Below, in pieces: positions 17,907-25,185 of a DNA stretch of 64,000 bases. The notes under the pieces are model-generated. The model saw only the letters and a list, made by a program, of their open reading frames with translations. It was not told the DNA's origin and ran no database searches. Numbering within the stretch: position 1 is the stretch's first letter; each line of letters begins with the position of its first letter. The stretch comes from JBKHYJ01 sp046565505 (lineage in GTDB: Bacteria > Acidobacteriota > Blastocatellia > UBA7656): the NCBI GenBank assembly GCA_046565505.1, contig JBKHYJ010000063.1, positions 37,006-101,005 on the forward strand, in the 5' to 3' direction. The translations under genes and the position numbers were made by a program.

Positions 17907-18365
17907 TTCAGCAGGAGTCGGGTCCGGATTATAACTTCACAGGCAGAATTCTCTCACCGGCCTGCGCCGGGCGTCAACAGGATTGAGCGCCGCCGCGCTG
18001 GCGCTGCCCCGCCCCCGTAGACGGTCCGCTTGAACGGGGCGAGATTTCCGACAGGCAATCGCCTCGGACCAAGCTCGCCGCGCGCCGGCAGTCCGGCGAT
18101 CAGCAATCCCCTGATTTCCCTAATAAAAATGCGGTTTTTTCGCGGTTTTTAGTTGCAAGTTGCCGCCCAGTGTAGTAATCTTCGCGTCGCAGAAAACCCC
18201 CTGTTGTGCTGGCTCGAAAGGGGCGGCCAAGGCAGGGGTTTTCATTTTGAGCGGCGAACGAGCAGTCGCCTGAGCGTTTGTGAGGAGAGTCGCTCGCTGC
18301 AATTAAACGTTTCATCGCCTGTGCATGCACACAGAGACCAAATTAGAAAGAGGATACAAGAACCT
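17907..18365. other. Intergenic region upstream of the divergent nuclease and HU genes
   Basis: 459 nt. It includes a minus-strand TATAAT at 17928, T-rich tracts about 18135-18150 that could act as an upstream element for HU, and a perfect 12-bp palindrome TGTGCATGCACA at 18320-18331, 35 nt before the HU start, which could be an operator. No ORF with coding character or RNA gene is seen. Confidence 0.45.
17928..17933 (-). promoter_or_regulatory. -10 box for the SNase gene
   Basis: A perfect TATAAT on the minus strand, 22 nt before the ATG at 17906. The -35 region is poor. Confidence 0.4.
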
Positions 18366-18674
18366 ATGGCAACAGCAGGAAAGAAAATGTCGAAGACGCA
18401 GCTCGCGACGGAGCTGGCGGAAGCGACCGGCACTAACAGAAAGACAGCCTCGCAGTTCATTGAATCGCTGAGCGACATAGCTTACCGCGAAGCAAAGAAG
18501 AACGGCGAGTTCACCATCCCAGGCATCGGCAAGCTGGTCAAGCAACAGCGCAAAGCCCGCGAGGGGCGCAACCCGGCTACAGGTGAGACCATTAAGATAC
18601 CGGCCAAGACCGTCATCAAGTTCCGCGTGGCGAAGGCCGCGAAGGATTCAGTGTTGGGCGCCGGAAAGAAATAG
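18366..18674 (+). CDS. HU/IHF-family DNA-binding protein
   Basis: 102 residues from ATG 18366, with an AGAGGA about 12 nt upstream. It contains the HU dimer fold: helices at the start (KTQLATELAEATG), the FTIPGIGKLVKQQRKAREGRNP arm leading to the DNA-inserting Pro in NPATGE, and the closing VKFRVAK-like strand. It is a nucleoid-associated protein that bends DNA. The N-terminal extension MATAGKKMS and a short Lys-rich end are slightly longer than E. coli HU (90 residues). It stands alone with a long upstream region containing a palindrome. Confidence 0.93.
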   Translation: MATAGKKMSKTQLATELAEATGTNRKTASQFIESLSDIAYREAKKNGEFTIPGIGKLVKQQRKAREGRNPATGETIKIPAKTVIKFRVAKAAKDSVLGAGKK

Positions 18675-18908
18675 TTCCGAGTGACGCGGCTCGCGCTCGA
18701 ACGAGGGACAGGCGCACGAGGGCCGCTTTCAAAAAATCCACCCCACAACCCATTCGGTCCGCGGTGGCCCCTGACATCCGGCTTGGTTATCTCACTGCGA
18801 TCAATCTCGATGGGCCACCGCGCCGCCTTTTCAGGTGACGAGCCGGCGCGCGGAAGCTCACAGACCCCCCGCGCATGACCTGGCCCGCGAATATCTCCCG
18901 CGTCGCGG

Positions 18909-18938
18909 TTGAGCGCCGCGACCATACGTGATTAAAAT
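18909..18938 (+). promoter_or_regulatory. Promoter of the Nudix gene, probably leaderless
   Basis: TTGAGC at 18909-18914, an 18-nt spacer, and TAAAAT at 18933-18938 (5 of 6). The ATG is at 18944, only 5 nt after the -10, and no Shine-Dalgarno can fit. Confidence 0.5.
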
Positions 18939-18943
18939 TCGGC

Positions 18944-19441
18944 ATGCGTTATAAACAGCCGCGGTCTGTTCAGGTCGTGATCTTTGCCGAGACGGCCGAG
19001 GGCGTCGAATACCTTCTACTGCGCCGCGTCGCAAGTCACGGCGGGTTCTGGCAACCGGTAACCGGCTCACTCGAAGAAGGCGAGACCCACAGCGAGGCGG
19101 CCGCGCGCGAGGTGCTGGAAGAAACGGGCATCCGCGCCGGCGAGGACGAGCTCGTCGGGCTCGGCGTCGTTAATGTTTTTGAGATAGCTCCGCAGTGGCG
19201 CGTGAGATACGCGCCGGGGGTGACGAGCAATGAAGAAGTCTGCTTCTGCCTCAGGGTAAACAAATGCGAAGTGAGCATCGACCCCGCAGAGCACGACGCT
19301 TACAGGTGGGTGGATTACGCCGCCGCGGCCGAGATGCTTTATTGGGAGAGCAACAGGCGAGCATTTGCCGCCGCCGCTGAGCTGCTAGGAAGGCCGCAAC
19401 CCGCCGCGACGTGTTCCCATACACAACGGACGCCTGATTAG
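18944..19441 (+). CDS. Nudix hydrolase
   Basis: 165 residues. The Nudix box begins GSLEEGETHSEAAA and ends REVLEETGI, about residues 43-65, matching Gx5Ex7REUxEExGU in full. It would hydrolyse a nucleoside diphosphate linked to another group, using Mg bound by the Glu residues. The size and the N-terminal VQVVIFAE...YLLLRR context resemble the NudB-type dihydroneopterin triphosphate diphosphatases of folate synthesis, but the substrate is not certain. The -10 box lies 5 nt before the ATG, so translation is probably leaderless. Confidence 0.9.
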   Translation: MRYKQPRSVQVVIFAETAEGVEYLLLRRVASHGGFWQPVTGSLEEGETHSEAAAREVLEETGIRAGEDELVGLGVVNVFEIAPQWRVRYAPGVTSNEEVCFCLRVNKCEVSIDPAEHDAYRWVDYAAAAEMLYWESNRRAFAAAAELLGRPQPAATCSHTQRTPD

Positions 19442-19469
19442 ATGAGCCGACGAATCAACCCTTTTACGC

Positions 19470-22034
19470 CTAATCGCCCGTGACCAGCCGCGATTTCGCT
19501 AACTCCTTCACGACGCCGAAGAGTTCGCCATAATTAATCGGCTTCCGCATGTAAGAGTCGAAGCCCGCGGCGAGCGCCTGCTCGCGGTCTTCGTTCGAGA
19601 CCAAACCTGTCAGCGCTATCATAGGCAAGCCTCTGAAGCGCGCGTCCGCGCGAACTCTCCGCGCGAACTCGTAGCCATCCATCTCGGGCAGTGAGATGTC
19701 AGAGATGACAACGTCCGGCGGCCCCCCGTCCAATAAAGCGAACGCTTCTTCGGCCGTCGCCGCCCCCATCACTTTAATGTCCTGCGCCTCCAACAACACC
19801 CTCATCATCTCAAGGGTGTCGGCGTCGTCCTCGACTATCAATAGCTGGAGGCCGCCCAAGCCCAGCGGCCACTCGTCGAAAGGCTGCCGCGCATCCGGCC
19901 CTTCATGCCGCGGCGCAGCAGCCGTTTCGGTCACGGCCAGCGGCAGCCGCACCGTGAACGTAGAGCCGCGGCCCGAGCCCTCGGAATGGGCGTCCACGTG
20001 CCCGCCGTGCATTTCGACTAGCGACCGTACTATTGAAAGCCCCAGCCCCAGCCCGCCGTGGCGGCGGCGGGTGGAGCTGTCGGCCTGGCGGAACCTCTCG
20101 AATATGTGCGGCAGAAAGTCCCGCGGGATTCCTATGCCGGTGTCGCTCACCGTGACGACCCCAGAATCATTCTCGCGGGCGGTCGATATGGTCACGCGGC
20201 CGGACTTGTCCGTGAACTTTATCGCGTTCGTCAGCAGGTTGGTGATGATCTGTTCGAGTCGCGCGGGGTCGGCCATGACCTCCACCTCGCCCTGCTTGAT
20301 GTGCGTTTCCAAATCGACCTCGCGCTGAAGAGCCTCATTTCTGAGGCTCTCGACCGCGCCCCGGACGGCGGCATTTAAATCGGTCGGCTGCACGTAGATC
20401 GACAGCTTGCCGGAGTCTATGCGCGACATGTCGAGCAGGTCGTTGACGAGTTGCGTCTGCAGCTTCGCGTTTCGCTCTATCACGCCGAGCGCGTGCGCCC
20501 TGGTCTCATGGTCATCCGCGGAGAGCCGGCTCATTATCCTCGTCCAGCCGAGGATGGGCGTGAGCGGCGTGCGAAGCTCGTGCGAGAGCATGGCGAAGAA
20601 CTCGTCTTTGATCCGGTTGGCGCGCTCCATGGCGCGCCGCCCCTCGACCGCCTCGCGGTACAGCCTCGCGTTTTGGACCGCGGACGCGGCCTGGTTGGCG
20701 ACGATCGAAAGCATGGGCACGTCTTCCTTGGTGTAGGCGCCCTCGCGGACGCTCTGCGCCTGAATGACGCCTATCACATGCTCTTCGGCTAACATGGGGA
20801 CGTAGACGACCGAGACGGGGTTGTTATCAGTGTCGCCCACGTAGCGGAAGGAATTCGGGTGGCTCTTGACTATGTTATCGACGATGAGCGGCCGGGCGGT
20901 GCGGATACACTCGCTCTGGGGCCCCGTACCCAGCTTGAGCGGCTCGAACTTGTCGGCCGGGTACACCTCGCCGTCCGTGTAAGCGAACGCGCAGGTTATG
21001 GTCTGGGTGGCGGACTCGTATAGCGATATGAGCAGGGTGTCGCAGTCTATCAATTCGCGCAGCCGCTCGCGCACGGTCAGGTAGATGCTCTCAAGGTCGA
21101 GTGTGGAGGCGAAGACCTGCCCTATCTCGTTGACGAGCGCGAGCCGCTCGCGCTGCCTATTCACGTTGCTGAACAGTTGCGCGTTCTCAATGGCTATGGC
21201 GACCTGCTTGCCTATCGTCTCGACCAGCGCGGCGTCGTTCTGGCTGAACTTTCGGGCGCTGGTCATAGCCATCGACAGCGCCCCGACCAGCCGCTCGCGC
21301 GCGAACAGGGGGACGAGCACGTTCATCTTCGCGCCGACCATGTCCAACAATTCCGCGGCCTCCCGCGTATTATCCTGGCCCTCGCGAATGATGACCAGCT
21401 TGCGCCGCCTTATGGCTTCGGCCACTGGCAAAGGCGACGACTCCCACCTCACGACCTGGTATCGCTGCTTGACCGCAGAGTAGGCGTCCGAGTTGTAATG
21501 AGCCGCCCTCACCTCCTTGCCGCCCTCGTCGGCGAGCCATATCGCCACCGTCTCGGCCGTGAACAGCCCCGCCATGCTCTCGGCGACCGATTTGAGCACC
21601 ACGTCGAGGTCGAGCGTGTCGCTTATCGCCGCCGCGACAGAGTGGATCAGCGCGAGCCTCCTGCGCTCCTTCTCCGCGCGCTCGTACATGGCCCGCTCGC
21701 GCTCGTTCGACCGCACCTGCATCAGCACCAGCGTCGCCGTGGTCAGCTGGGCGAGCAGCGAGATCAGCTCGTCGGACCATAGCAGCTGCGTGTAGGCGAG
21801 TGTGCTCGTGAGGTGAAAATCCAGTATGCTCGCGATCACCGAAAGGCCGACTATGACCGCCAGCGCGCGGGCCGAGGCGAGCCTGACCGCCAGCATGATC
21901 GGCACGACGTAAAGCACCGAAGCGGATACGCTGGCCGGCAGCAGCCGGTCGAACGTGAAGATGGCCGCTATCAAAACAGCGATAGCCGCTATGGTCCTTG
22001 TGTGCTTAACTCCCATCCGACACCGGCGTGGCAT
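19470..22034 (-). CDS. Hybrid histidine kinase: membrane N-terminus, two GAF domains, HisKA, HATPase, receiver
   Basis: 854 residues. Three hydrophobic segments lie in 13-105, then GAF 1 (about 127-287), GAF 2 (about 297-459), HisKA with H485 in MLSHELRTPLTP, HATPase about 590-700 (NLLTNAIKF, DTGIGIP, GGLGLGLSIV), and a receiver domain about 730-850 with D736/D737 and phosphoacceptor D779 in VVISDISLP. The kinase would autophosphorylate H485 and pass phosphate to its own D779; an outside phosphotransfer partner is not adjacent. GAF domains suggest sensing of a small ligand or light/redox. Met at 22016 is an alternative start. LptFG lies 75 nt upstream on the same strand. The signal is unknown. 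Confidence 0.92.
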   Translation of the reverse strand: MPRRCRMGVKHTRTIAAIAVLIAAIFTFDRLLPASVSASVLYVVPIMLAVRLASARALAVIVGLSVIASILDFHLTSTLAYTQLLWSDELISLLAQLTTATLVLMQVRSNERERAMYERAEKERRRLALIHSVAAAISDTLDLDVVLKSVAESMAGLFTAETVAIWLADEGGKEVRAAHYNSDAYSAVKQRYQVVRWESSPLPVAEAIRRRKLVIIREGQDNTREAAELLDMVGAKMNVLVPLFARERLVGALSMAMTSARKFSQNDAALVETIGKQVAIAIENAQLFSNVNRQRERLALVNEIGQVFASTLDLESIYLTVRERLRELIDCDTLLISLYESATQTITCAFAYTDGEVYPADKFEPLKLGTGPQSECIRTARPLIVDNIVKSHPNSFRYVGDTDNNPVSVVYVPMLAEEHVIGVIQAQSVREGAYTKEDVPMLSIVANQAASAVQNARLYREAVEGRRAMERANRIKDEFFAMLSHELRTPLTPILGWTRIMSRLSADDHETRAHALGVIERNAKLQTQLVNDLLDMSRIDSGKLSIYVQPTDLNAAVRGAVESLRNEALQREVDLETHIKQGEVEVMADPARLEQIITNLLTNAIKFTDKSGRVTISTARENDSGVVTVSDTGIGIPRDFLPHIFERFRQADSSTRRRHGGLGLGLSIVRSLVEMHGGHVDAHSEGSGRGSTFTVRLPLAVTETAAAPRHEGPDARQPFDEWPLGLGGLQLLIVEDDADTLEMMRVLLEAQDIKVMGAATAEEAFALLDGGPPDVVISDISLPEMDGYEFARRVRADARFRGLPMIALTGLVSNEDREQALAAGFDSYMRKPINYGELFGVVKELAKSRLVTGD

Positions 22035-22109
22035 TAACAGGGCGACAGGTTGCGAGGTGACCCTCGTGCGCGAGAGGCGATGCCATGCTCTCCCAAAATA
22101 ATCTCACGG

Positions 22110-24671
22110 TCATGTCCGCGAGGTCAAAAATAAGTAAAGGCCGCCCGCGCCGAAGAGCATGTTCGGCCCCCAGGCCGCCAGCACCGGCGGCAGCATCTCG
22201 TAGCGCCCCATCTGCTCGAACAGCGACAGCAGCCCCCAGTAAGTTAACCCGATCGCCATGCCGATGGCGACGCCATAAAGCGCGCCGCGCTTGCCCACGG
22301 AGAACGAGAACGGCAGCGCGACGATCACCATCACCAGGCATGCGAGCGGGAAGGCTATCTTGCTCTGTAACGCGATCCTCAAGTCGAGCACGTCGAAGCC
22401 CGAGCGCGAGAGGTCGGCTATCTTGCTGCGCAACTCCACCAGCGTCATGGATGAAGACCCGCGCGAGTCCTTCTTGAAGTAGTCCGGCCCTTCGGCGAGC
22501 GTCACGTAGCGCCTGTCGAACGCTTCGTAGGCGACCGGGCGCTCGCCCTCGAACCGCCGCTCCCACCCGCGTTCGAGCACCCACTGCTGCTGCCCCTCGT
22601 CCCACCACGCGCGCCTGGCGTAGATGCGCCGCTTGATCCCGAAAGGCTCCCTCGAAAGGTCGAGCACGCTCAACCCGGCGAACGTGTTGTTTGATACGTC
22701 GAAGTGCGCGTAGTTAAAGATGCGCGAGTCGACGCCGAATATCCACTGGTTCGTCGTCTGGTAAAACGTCTGCGGCGGCTCTTGCCCTTTGCGAATCAGG
22801 TATCGCAGGTTGTTTTGCCTGCGGTTCGTGAAGGGGAGCACGTAATCCTGGTTGAGGAACACGAAGGCAGACAACAGCACGGAAGCCAGCAGCACGGGCG
22901 CGGCCAGGCGGTATATAGACAGGCCCGAAGCCTTGAGCGCAACGAGCTGGCTCGTCTTCTGGAGTATGCCGAAGGTGATCATCACGGCGACCAGCACGGC
23001 GAGCGGCGTCACGTAATTGACGATCATCGGCAGCAGAAAGATCAGGTAGTCGGCGACGACCGACCAGTTGATGCGGTTGCGTGTTATGTAGTCCAGCAGT
23101 TGGAACAGCGTGATGATTATGAACAGGCTAGAAAACCCGCCCAGTATGTAGACGAAAAATCGCGTCAGGTCCGTGAGCACCAAGCGGTCGAGCAGCGCCG
23201 GGCGATTAAACACCCTCGGCGCGGAGGCGGGCTGAAGCTGGCCGGCGCCGCCGGCGCGCGGGGGCGCGAAGGCACGGGCGGCAGCCCCCGTGCCCCCGCG
23301 CTCACCTGCCCTTCTTTCCTCTTTCCCGCCCCGCTCATTTTTGGAAGGCAGTATGTGGCGCAGGTTCCTCAGCGCGGACAGCGGGTCAGACCCCGCCCGC
23401 CTCTGAAGCAGTATCACCACCACGCCGGCCGCGGCGAGTATTATGTTGGCCTGCCAGATGCCGAGCCACACGGGCAGCTTGCCGGACACGGCCGCGTGCT
23501 GCCCCGACAGGGCCAGCAGGTAATAAAGAATTGTGATGGCAAGCCCCAGCAGCAACCCGAACGAGCGACCCGTCCGCACGTTGCTGATCCCGAATCCTAC
23601 GCCGAGCAGGGCGAATACCAGGCAGGCCGTGGGCAGCGCGATCCGCTTGTGAATCTCCGCGCGCCATTCGAGGCTCTCGGACTCGGGCGGCGAGTGGTTG
23701 ATGAGCCTGCCCCATTCCATCTCCTCCACCTGACGTGCCTCCTGGTCTATGCCCGTCGCGTCAGCCTTATTCTCGTTCGAGACCTCGAGCCCGAACGTCA
23801 TGTCGTCGAAGCGTATGGCCGTGTAATTCTGCTGATTGCGGCTCCTCCTGCGCTCCCTCTCTTGCGGGGACGAGTCCGGCGCCGCCGCCTGTTGCGTCGC
23901 CTGAGCCGGCGGCGCCGGCCGGGCGTCGCGCGGTTCGTCTTCGCGCTGATTGCGCTGGGCCGCCGAATTCTGCTGCTCGTGGTCCTGGGCCATGACCGTG
24001 CTGGTCTGGTGCGCCACGCCGTGCTGTAGATGAAGCTCCGGCATCTCGGACCGCTCGCCCTGGCGCATGGAGCCGGAAGTGGCCGTCACGATCTTCATGT
24101 CGGACTGCTCGTCGCCCAGGTCGACCAGGAATATGTTGTGCCACAGGCTTTGCGCGCGGTCTATGTCTTCTATGAATATGACCTTCTGGGGAATGCTCTC
24201 CTCGAACACGCGGGGCTTTATCTCCGTGCTCAAGCCCTGGAATATCAGTGACCTGTTCGCTTTCAGGTTCGCGAGCTGGTGTATAGACCGCGGGAGCAGG
24301 TTGAAGGTGATGTAGACCATCACGGCCGAGATTACAAGCGCTAGCAGCACGACGGGCCTGAGCATTCGCAGCCGGCTCACCCCGCCCGCGCCCAGTGCGA
24401 CAATCTCGCTGTCGCCCGAGAGGCGGCTCAGCCCGACGAGCGTACCGATCAGGAGCGATATCGGGAGCGTGAATACGAGTATGCCCGGGATGAGCGCCCC
24501 CATGATGCGCCAGAGCGTCTCCATCGGCAGCCCGTTGCGCGAGGCGACGACGAGCATCTCCGAAAAACGGCTCGCCTCGTGCGCGAATATTATCGCCGTC
24601 AGCAGCAACAGGCCTAACAGCAGGTAAGGAACGATCTCGCGGATAAGATAGCGGTCAATCAGGCGGAACAT
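22110..24671 (-). CDS. Fused LptF-LptG lipopolysaccharide export permease
   Basis: 853 residues from ATG 24671, about twice a single LptF or LptG. The N-terminal half (about 1-425) has the LptF/YjgP layout: RYLIREIVPYLLLGLLLL, ASRFSEML, SLLIGTLVGLSRLSGDSEIVAL, a long periplasmic part, and three closing helices. A charged, Gly/Ala/Arg-rich linker about 440-495 follows. The second half repeats the layout with RFFVYILGGFSSLFIIITL, VTPLAVLVAVMITFG, LVALKASGLS and a final helix set ending about 850. LptF and LptG normally pair with ATPase LptB to extract LPS from the inner membrane. The start lacks a Shine-Dalgarno, and the -10 is 7 nt away. Confidence 0.92.
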   Translation of the reverse strand: MFRLIDRYLIREIVPYLLLGLLLLTAIIFAHEASRFSEMLVVASRNGLPMETLWRIMGALIPGILVFTLPISLLIGTLVGLSRLSGDSEIVALGAGGVSRLRMLRPVVLLALVISAVMVYITFNLLPRSIHQLANLKANRSLIFQGLSTEIKPRVFEESIPQKVIFIEDIDRAQSLWHNIFLVDLGDEQSDMKIVTATSGSMRQGERSEMPELHLQHGVAHQTSTVMAQDHEQQNSAAQRNQREDEPRDARPAPPAQATQQAAAPDSSPQERERRRSRNQQNYTAIRFDDMTFGLEVSNENKADATGIDQEARQVEEMEWGRLINHSPPESESLEWRAEIHKRIALPTACLVFALLGVGFGISNVRTGRSFGLLLGLAITILYYLLALSGQHAAVSGKLPVWLGIWQANIILAAAGVVVILLQRRAGSDPLSALRNLRHILPSKNERGGKEERRAGERGGTGAAARAFAPPRAGGAGQLQPASAPRVFNRPALLDRLVLTDLTRFFVYILGGFSSLFIIITLFQLLDYITRNRINWSVVADYLIFLLPMIVNYVTPLAVLVAVMITFGILQKTSQLVALKASGLSIYRLAAPVLLASVLLSAFVFLNQDYVLPFTNRRQNNLRYLIRKGQEPPQTFYQTTNQWIFGVDSRIFNYAHFDVSNNTFAGLSVLDLSREPFGIKRRIYARRAWWDEGQQQWVLERGWERRFEGERPVAYEAFDRRYVTLAEGPDYFKKDSRGSSSMTLVELRSKIADLSRSGFDVLDLRIALQSKIAFPLACLVMVIVALPFSFSVGKRGALYGVAIGMAIGLTYWGLLSLFEQMGRYEMLPPVLAAWGPNMLFGAGGLYLFLTSRT

Positions 24672-24678
24672 CAAATTG

Positions 24679-24708
24679 AGTCTAGCACGCCCTTCATGCG
24701 TGTATCAA
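24679..24708 (-). promoter_or_regulatory. Promoter of the lptFG fusion, leaderless
   Basis: On the minus strand TTGATA (24703-24708), an 18-nt spacer and TAGACT (24679-24684). The ATG at 24671 lies 7 nt after the -10, so it falls at or next to the predicted transcription start. Confidence 0.5.
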
Positions 24709-24775
24709 GAATATGCGCAGGCGGACTTGCGGGACCTATCAGGGCTCCGGGCCGTATGGCGACCCTGAGAAATAA

Positions 24776-24815
24776 AAAAGCGCGACGTCCCTCCCCAGTT
24801 AAACGTCGCGCTTTT
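24776..24815. terminator. Intrinsic terminator with A- and T-runs on both sides
   Basis: AAAAGCGCGACGT (24776-24788) and ACGTCGCGCTTTT (24803-24815) form a perfect 13-bp stem around a 14-nt loop. The A-run at the left makes it work for minus-strand transcripts of the S8 protease gene. Confidence 0.8.
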
Positions 24816-24894
24816 AAGTGGCCGCGAGTATCACGGCTCACAGCTTTGAAGCTAAACAGCTTCCCCAATCATCGAAAATAACTTACCAAACAGC

Positions 24895-24914
24895 CCTTGA
24901 AAAAAACTTGAACC
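24895..24914. repeat. 20-nt motif, copy 1, downstream of the S8 protease gene
   Basis: CCTTGA followed by a run of A and CTTGAACC. It matches the copy at 27804-27823 at 19 of 20 positions, with the same orientation on the plus strand. The two copies bracket the protease gene. Confidence 0.55.
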
Positions 24915-25185
24915 CGCCCATCTTTATCGCCCTGTCATCAATGTAGCACTTGCCGCGCAGCGCGATGGCTTTTATGGCTTGCCTTAAAAGCTCACCGGGT
25001 CAGACCGCCGCGCCTATGACCGGACTCGCCCGCGGGCCGGCGAATGCAAACAATCGGCAGCAGCATGTACCGCTTATCGTTGAACCCCTTTGGCAAGCGT
25101 CCGGTCATCAGCACTTTTCCCCGTCTCTTTCACGCCCCTACGATTAAGCCCCGGACGCGGCCGTCCAGGCGCTCAATCGCCCGGT

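Larger units (their letters stand above)
24672..25185. other. Intergenic region between the S8 protease and lptFG genes
   Basis: 514 nt. It holds the lptFG promoter, a strong bidirectional terminator (24776-24815) and one copy of a 20-nt motif also found upstream of the protease gene. The rest shows no coding signature or RNA fold that I can identify. Confidence 0.5.

Noticed and set aside
22704..24029. 441-residue reading frame antisense to lptFG
   Set aside because: Opposite-strand shadow in GC-rich DNA; the LptF/LptG reading covers the same bases.
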